DNA from: JAGOUA01 sp964645655
GTDB lineage: Bacteria; Patescibacteriota; Patescibacteriia; 2-12-FULL-60-25
Direction of reading: 5' to 3'
Assembly: GCA_964645655.1 (NCBI GenBank)
Contig: CAZXZS010000003.1
Location: 124,001-188,000, forward strand
DNA length: 64,000 bases
The notes beneath the pieces were generated by a model, which was not told where the DNA came from, did no database searches, and was given only the letters and a program-made list of their open reading frames with translations. The position numbers were made by a program, and so were the translations under genes. Numbering within the stretch: position 1 is the stretch's first letter; each line of letters starts with the position of its first letter. This document shows, one piece after another, positions 6,718-14,204 of this stretch.

Positions 6718-7440
6718 ATGGAGAATGCCGTCGTTCGCGGGCTCGTCATCCTGGCGTTCGACCCGGACATCAACGAAAGGCTGGTGTTGGTCGACGAGGC
6801 CGGGATCTATCCGGACCAGGGCCTGCTCGGCGTCGTCGTGGCGACTGCGGAAGATCGGAACCTGGTCACGCAGTGGGGCTACACGGCTCTGAGCCTCGAG
6901 GAGGCGGTCGTCGCCATGGGCGAATGGGACGACGTCTTCCTCATCGCCAACGCAGGGGCGATCGCCCTGCAGGCCCCGCTGCTGATGGCGGCGGCCACCC
7001 TCCCGCACGTGCACGTGGTGAACGTGCAGCCGGACGGGGTGACCGTGCTGCGCGCCGGTGCGACGGGCGTTGTGGAGATGGTCGTCGCGTGCACCAAGGC
7101 CATGGAGGCTCTCGCCGAGAAGCGGGCCCACCGACTGAGGGGCGCGCTGTCATCCGCCGAGCTGGTGCACACCAATCGACGGATCCCCGGATCCACGGAC
7201 CCGGAGGAGATCGCTCGCTACGAGCAGTTCCAGAACGAGGGGGAATTCCAAGATCTCTCGTTACAGGTCCACGACTGGCGCGGGAACAAGGCGGATCCCG
7301 AGGAGGCGAAGGAGCTCGAGCAGAAGAGGGAGACGACCGAGTTCGTCCTCACGGGGTTGCGGGTCATCATCCACGACTCGCTCATGAGCACCGAGCGGGA
7401 GCCGATGACGATCTACTTCCTCGACCTCACCAAACGCTGA
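6718..7440 (+). CDS. hypothetical protein, island
   Basis: 240 residues, unknown family. The N-terminal 130 residues look like an alpha/beta fold of alternating hydrophobic strands and helices (GLVILAFDPDINERLVLVDE, then VFLIANAGAIALQAPLLMAA). The C-terminal part is helical and charged and ends with IYFLDLTKR, which resembles VFMDLTKVR in the DHH-like paralogue at 17745. The start at 6718 follows GAAGGAAG. It is the first of a chain of genes each separated by paired hairpins. Confidence 0.7.
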   Translation: MENAVVRGLVILAFDPDINERLVLVDEAGIYPDQGLLGVVVATAEDRNLVTQWGYTALSLEEAVVAMGEWDDVFLIANAGAIALQAPLLMAAATLPHVHVVNVQPDGVTVLRAGATGVVEMVVACTKAMEALAEKRAHRLRGALSSAELVHTNRRIPGSTDPEEIARYEQFQNEGEFQDLSLQVHDWRGNKADPEEAKELEQKRETTEFVLTGLRVIIHDSLMSTEREPMTIYFLDLTKR

Positions 7441-7446
7441 CAACCT

Positions 7447-7581
7447 GCCCGTCCCCCGCGACCCCCATCGCGTCGGGACGGGCGCCTCACCCGAATCGTC
7501 CAGTGACATGATCCTGTTGCACGCCGCCGGCGTTTGCGGCCTGGATGTCACTCTAGATGAGACTGGACGGTTCAGGTGAGG
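7447..7581 (+). other. paired-hairpin element 6
   Basis: Hairpin 1 (7447-7483) is GCCCGTCCC/GGGACGGGC. Hairpin 2 (7485-7581) has a 20-position outer stem CCTCACC...GGTGAGG with the same C-A mismatch and U-G pair as 6281-6370. It also has an inner TGACAT/ATGTCA stem. Confidence 0.75.
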
Positions 7582-7661
7582 ACATGATCCGCAACGCCAC
7601 GAACCGGCATGGGGCCGGTTGGTGCGTTGTTGTAGGTTCTGGCCTTGGAAAGAACCGAACG

Positions 7662-8201
7662 ATGGTCAGCGTCACGGAAGTCGGGCGGAATCCTCGCCCG
7701 ATGAAGCGGGTCAGCATCGAGGAAGCCCTCCTCCTGCTCATGTGGCTGGCGAATCGCCAAGCCATGATCGAGATGATCACATCGAAGCAGATCGCGCTCA
7801 ACGTGGTCGGCTTCGCAGCCTATTACCCCAACGCAAAGTCCCTCATCCTGTCGGGCGACGGAAGCGCGTTCGAGCGGATGATCTGGGCGGCACGCGACTG
7901 CATGGTGTTCGATCGGCCCATGGCCGCCTCGATGATGGAGCACCACATGAAGCGGCAACCCGTCGAGGAGCACTTCAACCTCATGGGAAGGCCCCTTCCC
8001 GAGCTCGCGCTCGCCGTCCCGTTTCGGTTCGCGCGCCATCCGGGCACGCTCGGCCTCGCGGTCCAGCTGGGCATCGAGAGCTTCGGGGGACTGTACAAGA
8101 TCCAGTCGTACAGCCTGCCGGACCAGGAGGCACTCCTGGAAATGATGGTCCGCGATCGCGATCCGATCGGCATCGCGCGAACCATGGGCGTGCCGACCTG
8201 A
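7662..8201 (+). CDS. island family B protein, copy 1
   Basis: 179 residues. It belongs to a four-member family with 8400, 9964 and 10527. Shared order: EAL-LL near residue 20, (T/S)AKQIAL-like strand near 40, SGDG-AF, ARD-MVF near 85, M-E-H-x-x-x-x-QP, RPLPE, then G-T-L-G-L-A-x-x-LGI near 130, and a C-terminal DPIGIARTMGVP. All copies end with a GI/GV-type tail. Function unknown; mostly helical, no membrane segment. The frame is open from 7557 but the ribosome site GGAAAG at 7647 selects the ATG at 7662. Confidence 0.75.
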   Translation: MVSVTEVGRNPRPMKRVSIEEALLLLMWLANRQAMIEMITSKQIALNVVGFAAYYPNAKSLILSGDGSAFERMIWAARDCMVFDRPMAASMMEHHMKRQPVEEHFNLMGRPLPELALAVPFRFARHPGTLGLAVQLGIESFGGLYKIQSYSLPDQEALLEMMVRDRDPIGIARTMGVPT

Positions 8202-8238
8202 ACACCCCGCCCCGTCACTGACGCGTGACAGGGCCTGT

Positions 8239-8323
8239 CCGCCGCGGAGCGACTCCAGTCTTCCGTGGCGGCGCCTCACATGAGCGGTTTTCCCCAACGT
8301 TGGGGAAGAAATCTCATGCGAGG
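8239..8323 (+). other. paired-hairpin element 7
   Basis: Hairpin 1 (8239-8271) is CCGCC/GGCGG plus GCGG/CCGT. Hairpin 2 (8274-8323) is CCTCACATGAG/CTCATGCGAGG with an inner TTCCCC/GGGGAA stem. A further stem CCCGTCAC/GTGACaGGG lies directly after the stop codon (about 8211-8233). Confidence 0.7.
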
Positions 8324-8399
8324 ATCTCGCTTCCAAGGACGCATCGGCATGGGGCTGATGCGGAACTTGGGATGGAGCCTCGGGACTAAGGAGGTAGAC

Positions 8400-8942
8400 A
8401 TGATCGAGATCCGCTTCAAGGACGGAGAGCAGGCGAGCTGGCCGGTGATGAGGGCGCTGATGCGTCTCGTGGCCGCGCTGGATCAGCCCGCGACCGAGGT
8501 GGTGCGGGTCACCGCCACGAAGGTGGAGGTCCGCCGACCCGGTGGAGGCATCTTCGACGAGCGCCCCGGCTCGCTGGGCTTCTCCGGACAGCCCTCGGAG
8601 ATGGCCCTCCTCATCGAGGTCGCGCGCCACGCCGTGTGGTTGCAGCACGGCGAAAAGGCGATCGCGAGGTTGTGCACCCCCGAGAACGAGAAGCGGCTGC
8701 GGGCCCAGCCGCACGCCGATTCCCCAAACCGGTTCAGGTACATGATGCACAGCGGGCGCGCCGCGCTGGCCTACACCCTCGGCTTCACGGAGATCGAGGA
8801 GATCCTCTACCAGGACACCTGGATGTTCCGCTCGACGGCGGACTGCTACGCGCTCCTCGAGATGATGGTGTGGGAGCTTCAGGCGGGCCGAGACCCGCGC
8901 ACGGTGTACGAGGCGTTCAAGACGCCCGACCTCGCGGCCTAG
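8400..8942 (+). CDS. island family B protein, copy 2
   Basis: 180 residues, the most divergent family B member. It keeps the LMRLVAAL helix near residue 25, TATKVEV strand, the A-R-H-A-V-W region near 85, SGRAALAYTLGF near 125 and an acidic helix ending DPRTVYEAF. The start follows a full AAGGAGG ribosome site (8388-8393). Same genomic setting as copy 1: paired hairpins on both sides. Confidence 0.75.
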   Translation: MIEIRFKDGEQASWPVMRALMRLVAALDQPATEVVRVTATKVEVRRPGGGIFDERPGSLGFSGQPSEMALLIEVARHAVWLQHGEKAIARLCTPENEKRLRAQPHADSPNRFRYMMHSGRAALAYTLGFTEIEEILYQDTWMFRSTADCYALLEMMVWELQAGRDPRTVYEAFKTPDLAA

Positions 8943-8952
8943 CCCCCCCCTA

Positions 8953-9037
8953 GCCCGCCACGACGCGCATGCGCGTCGTGGCGGGCGCCTCACAAGAGTC
9001 TTTTTCCCGAACATTCAGGAAAAAGACTCTTGTGAGG
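8953..9037 (+). other. paired-hairpin element 8 (perfect stems)
   Basis: 8953-8986 is a perfect 34-bp palindrome. One nucleotide later, 8988-9037 is a perfect 20-bp stem (CCTCACAAGAG/CTCTTGTGAGG at the ends) with a 10-nt loop. Neither is followed by a T-run. Confidence 0.85.
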
Positions 9038-9109
9038 AAATTCTTCCTCAATCGGTCATTCCACTCCTCTCCACCCATACGGAGGCCGAGCCTGGCTCGG
9101 AGCCCATGA

Positions 9110-9769
9110 ATGCAGATCCATGAAACCGGCAACCCGTTCCCCCTCGGTCACGACGTGACGGTTGGCGACGTGATCCGGCACCTCGTCCTGGGGTACCTGC
9201 AACACCCCCAGGCGCGCATCGAGGAAACCCAGACCGTCGCAGCCAACGGCAACAAGCCGGTGCGCGTCGTCGTCTCCCGGACCGTCAACGGACGCGTCTG
9301 GAGGTTTGAGGTCACGGGGAAGGCAGGTGAGATCGAGCCCGTCATCCGCTTGGCGGACTTCTGCCGTCAGATGGAGAAGTACGATAAAGGCAGCGATTTC
9401 CGAGAGGACTACGCCCGTCATCCCAGCACCTTCCATCCGATCGACCTCCTCAAAAACCTGCCCGTTTCCGGCGTGCTGCGCGCGGTGGGCGCAAGCCTGC
9501 TGCCGAATGCTCCCGGCGACTACTTCTACCTTCGCTTCATCACCTACGAACTGAGCGATCTCCCTCTGGAACAGCTGACGGTGCTGCTTCACGTTCAAGT
9601 GGACCTGGGGATCCCGCTCCAACAGCTCGTAGAAATGAAGAACGGCGAACTGGCCATCCACGCCCCTCTCGGGCAGCCGCTCTCACGTACGGAGCTCAAG
9701 GCGCTCATCACGCGGGCGCGAAATGGCGAGGACTTCTTCCGGATCGTGGCGCAGGAGGCGAACGCCTGA
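9110..9769 (+). CDS. hypothetical protein, island family C
   Basis: 219 residues. The first ~75 residues are beta-rich (VRVVVSRTVNGRVWRFEVTG). The remainder is helical. A segment near residue 160 (LTVLLHVQVDLGIPLQQLVE) matches IALLVRFHVDLGVPVGTLL in the gene at 15064, so the two share a C-terminal domain. The start at 9110 follows CTCGGAG at 8-nt spacing. A five-codon frame (9106-9123) overlaps the start and could act as a coupled leader. Function unknown. Confidence 0.7.
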   Translation: MQIHETGNPFPLGHDVTVGDVIRHLVLGYLQHPQARIEETQTVAANGNKPVRVVVSRTVNGRVWRFEVTGKAGEIEPVIRLADFCRQMEKYDKGSDFREDYARHPSTFHPIDLLKNLPVSGVLRAVGASLLPNAPGDYFYLRFITYELSDLPLEQLTVLLHVQVDLGIPLQQLVEMKNGELAIHAPLGQPLSRTELKALITRARNGEDFFRIVAQEANA

Positions 9770-9805
9770 AATCCTGCGCTTCTCGCCCGCTCGCCAATCC
9801 CCCTT

Positions 9806-9925
9806 GCCGGGCGCGCCCATCGCGCCCGGCTCCTTCCCCGAATCATCCAGTGACATGATCCGGTCGCACGCCGACCTGTGCGCCTGGAAACTCACCGCTG
9901 ATGAAACTGGACGCTTCAGGGAAGG
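9806..9925 (+). other. paired-hairpin element 9
   Basis: Hairpin 1 (9806-9830) is GCCGGGCGCG/CGCGCCCGGC. Hairpin 2 (9832-9925) is a relative of 7485-7581: same core, but the outer stem is CCTTCCC/GGGAAGG instead of CCTCACC/GGTGAGG. These are two compensatory base-pair changes. Confidence 0.78.
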
Positions 9926-9963
9926 ATGTGACGGCTTCAAACAACGCAAATGGAGGAAAGACG

Positions 9964-10497
9964 ATGCTGAAGATCACTTCGACGGGTCGGAACGCGAAGC
10001 CCGACGCCGACGCCACCCTCAACGAGGCGCTGGAGACGCTGGCTAGCCTGATCGATGCGCACGCGACGATCACCCTGATCTCCGCCAAGCGGATCGCCTT
10101 GACCGCCGAGGGATGTTCGGGAGAGGCCAAAGACCGAACGACCATCACGGTCGCCGACGGGGACCGTCTCGCGCCGCCGCTCATCGCCCTGGCGCGAAAC
10201 GCGCTGTTCTTTCTGCGGCGAGTACACAACTCCTACGGCCTGCAGATGGTCGAAAGGAACCAGCCCTACACGGAGAGGGCCGGCCTGCTGTTCGGTCCCC
10301 GGCCCGACCGCGAAACCGGGTTCTACGTCTGTGGGCGCAAGGGTACCGCCGCCCTCCTGTTCACCCTCGGGATCCAGGGTCGGGACGCGTTCGCTCGCCT
10401 CGACGAGCTCACCCAGCGCGACCTGAAGGCGTTCACCGAGGAAGCGCTCGCGGGCAACCCCATCGAGGTCGCCAAGGGCTACGGGATCCTGGACTAG
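9964..10497 (+). CDS. island family B protein, copy 3
   Basis: 177 residues. Matches copy 1 in LNEALETLASLIDA, ISAKRIALTAEG, ALARNALFF, the RKGTAALLFTLGI segment and the terminal NPIEVAKGYGILD. The start at 9964 follows GGAGGAAAG. It is separated from copy 4 by only 29 nt without a hairpin pair, so the two are cotranscribed. Likely soluble and helical; function unknown. Confidence 0.78.
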   Translation: MLKITSTGRNAKPDADATLNEALETLASLIDAHATITLISAKRIALTAEGCSGEAKDRTTITVADGDRLAPPLIALARNALFFLRRVHNSYGLQMVERNQPYTERAGLLFGPRPDRETGFYVCGRKGTAALLFTLGIQGRDAFARLDELTQRDLKAFTEEALAGNPIEVAKGYGILD

Positions 10498-10526
10498 GCA
10501 GAAAAAACCAAGAGGGAGAAACACAA

Positions 10527-11087
10527 ATGATCCGTCAGACCGAAATCACCCACGAGAGCCGCGTCACCAGCCCCATCCCCCTCACCGAGGCCTTGCTCCT
10601 GGTGCGCCGCCTCTTCGACCGCTCCGCGGAGGTGAAGGCCTTCACCGCGGCCGAGATCGTCTTCCGGGCCCCCGAGCCTGCATCCCTCGACGTGCGAGAG
10701 ATCACGCTCTCGGGCACGGGCGAGGCCTTCGCCGAGCTCGCTAACCTGGTTCGCGACGCGCTCGCCTTCCATCACGGTTCAGTCGCGTTCATCCTCTTCG
10801 AGGTCCTGATGCGCAAGCAGCCCGAAGGGGAGAAGCTCAACCTACGCGAACGCCCGATCCCGCCCATGGCGGCCAACGGCAAGTACTACTGCGAGATCGG
10901 GTTCGCGGGGACGCTGGCGCTCGCCAACCACCTCGGCATCGACTGGGATGACGGCCTCTACCTGTTCCGCCACGTCGCCACGTCCGACGACCTCGACCGG
11001 CTCTTCGACGCCCTCCTGGACGCGAAGGCCCAGGGCAAGAGCCCCGTGGACGTCGCGCTGCAATGGGGCATCCCTCCGAAGAACTGA
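10527..11087 (+). CDS. island family B protein, copy 4
   Basis: 186 residues. Family pattern: LTEALLLVRRLFD, FTAAEIVF, ITLSGTGEAFAELA, VRDALAF, MRKQPEGEKLNLRERPIP, FAGTLALANHLGI and SPVDVALQWGIP at the C-terminus. It is closest to copy 1 in the central region. Ribosome site AGAGGGAGAA before the ATG at 10527. Four consecutive copies point to local duplication followed by strong divergence. Confidence 0.78.
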   Translation: MIRQTEITHESRVTSPIPLTEALLLVRRLFDRSAEVKAFTAAEIVFRAPEPASLDVREITLSGTGEAFAELANLVRDALAFHHGSVAFILFEVLMRKQPEGEKLNLRERPIPPMAANGKYYCEIGFAGTLALANHLGIDWDDGLYLFRHVATSDDLDRLFDALLDAKAQGKSPVDVALQWGIPPKN

Positions 11088-11111
11088 GCCCGTCCACAAG
11101 CGACGCGGCCT

Positions 11112-11201
11112 GCCCATCCGCCGGAACGAATGTTCCGCCGGATGGGCGCCTCACACCTGACCTGCATCTAGATCTTCCCTAGGTTCAGCGCAGATGCGAG
11201 G
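11112..11201 (+). other. paired-hairpin element 10
   Basis: Hairpin 1 (11112-11147) is a 16-position stem starting GCCCATCCG and closing CGGATGGGC with one symmetrical C-C mismatch. Hairpin 2 (11149-11201) runs from CCTCACA to GCGAGG with an imperfect CTGACCT/AGGTTCAG interior. Confidence 0.65.
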
Positions 11202-11230
11202 AATTCCCCTCGACCCAATGGAGACGCACC

Positions 11231-11350
11231 GTGTTCGACTTGATCGCCGCCTACATCCACTCCCTCCTCTCCGCCCTCGCCACCACGCCGCAGACGCTTG
11301 CGGAGCACGCGGAGATGGGCCTCGACTTCGGCTACCGGAGGGCGCCGTGA
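11231..11350 (+). CDS. small protein (39 aa), coupled to next gene
   Basis: GTG start at 11231 behind AATGGAGACGCACC. The peptide begins VFDLIAAYIHSLLSALATTP (amphipathic helix) and ends GYRRAP. Its TGA stop (11348-11350) overlaps the GTG start of the next gene as GTGA, a typical coupled arrangement that supports both frames. Function unknown. Confidence 0.55.
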   Translation: MFDLIAAYIHSLLSALATTPQTLAEHAEMGLDFGYRRAP

Positions 11351-11616
11351 CGGAGCCTTCCGGCCTCCGCCGCGTCACGCTCGCCCCGCCGAACCGGTAC
11401 CTCTTCGCTTTCATCCCGCCCGGGGTGACGGTCGGCGAGGTCCGCTGCGAAGTGGGCAGCGACGCCGACCTCGAGGCCATCCAGCGGGCCAATGCATCCC
11501 GCCTCGGCTGCGCCACCGGCGCCATCATCGAGGCGGAACGGGACGGCCGTCGCCTCCACGAGCTGCGGCTGAGCGACCCCAACGGGCTGGTGACGGTGTT
11601 CTGGCGGGCCGTGTAG
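11347..11616 (+). CDS. small hypothetical protein (89 aa)
   Basis: Begins with a GTG that overlaps the stop of the 39-residue gene. The sequence alternates short beta-like segments (RRVTLAPPNRYLFAFIPPGV, then GLVTVFWRAV at the end) with one helix (DADLEAIQRANASR), suggesting a compact alpha/beta domain. The frame is open upstream to 11194 but in the wrong phase for the small gene. A T-run terminator follows at 11700. Confidence 0.6.
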   Translation: MTEPSGLRRVTLAPPNRYLFAFIPPGVTVGEVRCEVGSDADLEAIQRANASRLGCATGAIIEAERDGRRLHELRLSDPNGLVTVFWRAV

Positions 11617-11699
11617 CCCCCCCCCAAGAGCGTGCGACCCAACTCGTCGCGCATATGACCGTGATGAACGGTTACCACCACGCCCCAGCCTTTCGCCTC

Positions 11700-11729
11700 A
11701 TCCGGACGCCTGTCCGGATTCTTCTTTTA
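11700..11729 (+). terminator. Rho-independent terminator
   Basis: ATCCGGACgcctGTCCGGAT stem followed by TCTTCTTTTAT. Confidence 0.85.
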
Positions 11730-11766
11730 TATTAGGGAAAAATTAGCCTATAAACCCCTCCTCCCC

Positions 11767-11794
11767 TTGACCATTCCACCATCTTCGGTATGAT
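11767..11794 (+). promoter_or_regulatory. promoter
   Basis: -35 TTGACC, 16-nt spacer, -10 TATGAT. It drives the two-gene unit 11820-12892. Confidence 0.75.
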
Positions 11795-11819
11795 CAGCCT
11801 TCCGGAAAGGTGGTGACGG

Positions 11820-12320
11820 ATGCAGATAGCGGATGGCGACATTCCGGCCTTTCGATTCCCGGCGCCGGAGCCGGTCCAAGAGTTCCTCGATCGTGAGCAG
11901 GTCCGACCCCTCCAAGAGCAGCTGAACGCCTTCCATGCCGACCAGGAGCGGCTCATCCTCGAACAGCAACGTCATCGCTTCGAAGCCGTGGCCCGCCACC
12001 TCACGGAGATCATCCGCGTAGGACAGGCGGTGAGCCCGAACGAGATCCCCGTGGTCGCCCTCCTGCATGGCGAATTCTGGGTCGTGAGCGGCGCGAGCGG
12101 ACTCCCCGGACTGCCGCCGTTCCTGCTCAAGGACGACTACCCCTATCCGCACGCGCACCAGTTTCGCTTTCTCGCGGCCGATGGGGCGCCCGCGCGGTTC
12201 CTCGCCGCCCTGACGCCGGTCGTGGGCCCGCTCGGATATGATGTGGCGATCCGAAACCTCGGCATGGCGGCACGGCCAGCTCCATACGTCGTCCTCATCC
12301 CCAAGGAGAAGGCGCCATGA
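11820..12320 (+). CDS. hypothetical protein, island
   Basis: 166 residues. An N-terminal acidic helix (EPVQEFLDREQVRPLQEQLN) is followed by a beta-rich C-terminal half. Unknown family. Ribosome site GGAAAGG before the ATG. The stop overlaps the ATG of the next gene (ATGA at 12317-12320), so the two are translationally coupled and their products may act together. Confidence 0.7.
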   Translation: MQIADGDIPAFRFPAPEPVQEFLDREQVRPLQEQLNAFHADQERLILEQQRHRFEAVARHLTEIIRVGQAVSPNEIPVVALLHGEFWVVSGASGLPGLPPFLLKDDYPYPHAHQFRFLAADGAPARFLAALTPVVGPLGYDVAIRNLGMAARPAPYVVLIPKEKAP

Positions 12321-12892
12321 GGATCCCCTTCTTTTTCCAAAAAGGCGTGGGTCCCAACGAGCCCATGCGCGCCCTGCTCGTCATCGGCCGCAACGCGTAT
12401 GCGGTCGAATGGCCACGAGCGGATGGGGACGCGAGGATCCTCGCGATCACCACGGCGGACGCCATCCGGGCGGCCTTCCCGAGGCTGCCAACGGAGATCA
12501 CGAGCCGGGTGTATGCCCGGCATCCCGCCCTGCGCCGCTTCCTCACGACCACGCTGCCCGAAGACGCGCTCTGGAAGACCGTTCCCGCACGCCATCTCCT
12601 CGCCATTCCAGAACGGAGCACGTTCTGGTGGGGCGGCGGCGGGCTGGTGGATCGGACGGCCATCGTGCGCGTGATCGAGGGCTGGAATCCGTACGTTGCG
12701 GGAACGCGGCTCCCCCTGCACGTCTTCGAAGCCGGGAGGCTTCTTGCCCCCGGAGCGAGCCTCCGCCTGCGGTGGGAAGAGACGTCGTTCACGTCAAACG
12801 GGCCAAGGACGGTCCGACGCACCGCGCGGCTCTGCAACGCGGATGGACAAGCGCTCAGGGTGGCGGTCCCTACCCGCCCCCGGAGAAGCTGA
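12317..12892 (+). CDS. hypothetical protein, island
   Basis: 191 residues, unknown family. Basic, with a beta-rich N-terminal part (RALLVIGRNAYAVEWPRADG), a WWGGGG loop near residue 111 and a basic tail RPRRS. Starts inside the stop codon of the preceding gene, from which it is coupled. The stop codon itself is part of the following terminator stem. Confidence 0.7.
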   Translation: MRIPFFFQKGVGPNEPMRALLVIGRNAYAVEWPRADGDARILAITTADAIRAAFPRLPTEITSRVYARHPALRRFLTTTLPEDALWKTVPARHLLAIPERSTFWWGGGGLVDRTAIVRVIEGWNPYVAGTRLPLHVFEAGRLLAPGASLRLRWEETSFTSNGPRTVRRTARLCNADGQALRVAVPTRPRRS

Positions 12893-12915
12893 CCCGTTTT
12901 GACGGGTTTTTTGTT
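12892..12915 (+). terminator. Rho-independent terminator
   Basis: ACCCGTtttgACGGGT stem followed by six T. Confidence 0.85.
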
Positions 12916-12976
12916 TAGGGTATCAATTTTTTCGCTTAACAAAGGTTTTTTCCTTGTATTTATCGGCTCTCCCGTC

Positions 12977-13005
12977 TTGACAGGAACGGCGTTTTCTGGT
13001 AGCCT
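12977..13005 (+). promoter_or_regulatory. promoter
   Basis: -35 TTGACA (12977-12982), 17-nt spacer, extended -10 TGG-TAGCCT (13000-13005). Confidence 0.82.
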
Positions 13006-13057
13006 GCGGAACCGGTTCCTCACGGATCGATTCGCCACCCCCCACAGGAGAACAATC

Positions 13058-13522
13058 ATGCGCCTTTCGTTCTGCCTCCTCGGTCTTACGCTCGCCACCG
13101 GCTGCGCCGCCGTGAACACGCCGAGCCACCCCACCGCCTACGAGCAGGCCACCTACGGGCGGCAGGGATGGCTCCGCCTGCAGGCCGAGGGGTCGAGGCC
13201 GTGGGTCGTCTTCGTCTGCGAATCCCCGCGGCGCTGCTCGTTCCTCGGCCTGTTCCAGTCGGGGCAGGTGGCGCGCCTCCGCTGGCGCGACGGCGACCAG
13301 GTGATGGTCACCGACGGCACGCAGCAGGTGCAGACCCCCGAGCCCGACGGCCGCGTCTACGACCGCGACACCTGCCCCGGCCCCTTCCGCGGCGAGGTCC
13401 GCGTGACGGTCGGGATGCGCAGCGGCTCGGCGTCGTCGCGGACCTACCGTTTCCGCGCCGCGAACGAGACCGCGGACGGCGCCTGCCGGCACGAGCACTT
13501 CCTCGTCGACGCCGGGCACTGA
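13058..13522 (+). CDS. putative small lipoprotein
   Basis: 154 residues. N-terminus MRLSFCLLGLTLATGC is a short lipoprotein-type signal with Cys at residue 16, so the mature protein is probably lipid-anchored outside the cell. The rest is beta-rich (QGWLRLQAEGSRPWVVFVCE) with five further cysteines that could form disulfides. Start at 13058 follows CACAGGAG. The frame is open well upstream but crosses the promoter. It is the only exported protein recognisable among the island genes. Confidence 0.75.
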   Translation: MRLSFCLLGLTLATGCAAVNTPSHPTAYEQATYGRQGWLRLQAEGSRPWVVFVCESPRRCSFLGLFQSGQVARLRWRDGDQVMVTDGTQQVQTPEPDGRVYDRDTCPGPFRGEVRVTVGMRSGSASSRTYRFRAANETADGACRHEHFLVDAGH

Positions 13523-13562
13523 AGCGTCCCGAATCCGACACCCAGACAAAAAAGGGGGCTGC

Positions 13563-13931
13563 ATGGCACAGCTCAAGCCTGCTCACCTGTTCGTCTTCAC
13601 CGACCTTTTCGTCGCCGAGCAGAAGGGGCTCCGCGACGCGCTCAGCGCCTTCCTGGCGGGCGCGCAGGCCTGCATTCCCCCGAGCGTCCACCTCGTCCGG
13701 GGCGAGCACCGCATCCACATGGGCAACCTGATCTACGTCAGCCCCAGGCTTGCCGTCGAGGAGATGCTCCGGGACGCGCCCGGCCCTACCTTCATCGTGA
13801 TCAACGAAGCAAAGGACGCGGACCTGATCCCCCTCATCGCGGCGGCCGAGGCCAGCCCCCGGACGGTTCGGATGGTGGAGGTCCTGGGCATGAAGGTGGT
13901 GGAATACCCGCTCAAGTTTCCTCGCCCCTAA
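13563..13931 (+). CDS. hypothetical protein, island
   Basis: 122 residues, alternating strands and helices (AHLFVFTDLFVAEQKGLRDA, then FIVINEAKDADLIPLIAAAE and MVEVLGMKVVEYPLKF). This is the look of a small receiver- or Rossmann-like alpha/beta domain, but no catalytic motif is visible. Ribosome site is a G-run 7 nt upstream. Follows the lipoprotein gene by 40 nt and precedes a paired-hairpin element. Confidence 0.7.
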   Translation: MAQLKPAHLFVFTDLFVAEQKGLRDALSAFLAGAQACIPPSVHLVRGEHRIHMGNLIYVSPRLAVEEMLRDAPGPTFIVINEAKDADLIPLIAAAEASPRTVRMVEVLGMKVVEYPLKFPRP

Positions 13932-13946
13932 GACGTACCTTCGCTC

Positions 13947-14026
13947 GCCCAGCGACGTTCCCAATCGGGACGGCGCTGGGCTCTTTCTCCGAATCCCTCT
14001 TGAACACTAGGCGGATTCAGAGAAGG
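13947..14026 (+). other. paired-hairpin element 11
   Basis: Hairpin 1 (13947-13981) is GCCCAGCG/CGCTGGGC with an inner GTTCCC/GGGAC. Hairpin 2 (13983-14026) is CTTTCTCcGAATCC/GGATTCaGAGAAGG, again with one C-A mismatch and one U-G pair. Confidence 0.7.
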
Positions 14027-14071
14027 ACCTCCCTCATCAACACGGAAACCTTCAGGAACAGGAGACCCCCG

Positions 14072-14143
14072 ATGGAAGGACTCTACGCCGAAGGAAGCGA
14101 CCAGGACGGAAACGACCTCGTCATCCTTTGCCTCACTCCTTGA
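14072..14143 (+). CDS. possible 23-residue peptide
   Basis: ATG at 14072 lies 9 nt behind AGGAG. The peptide is acidic at first (MEGLYAEGSDQDGNDLV) and ends ILCLTP. It stands between a paired-hairpin element and the gene at 14205, so it could be a small protein or a leader peptide. Confidence 0.4.
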   Translation: MEGLYAEGSDQDGNDLVILCLTP

Positions 14144-14204
14144 CGGAACGTGGGCTTTGCACGATCATCAGGCGTCGTTCGTTCCGCGAAAGAAAGGACT
14201 CCCC

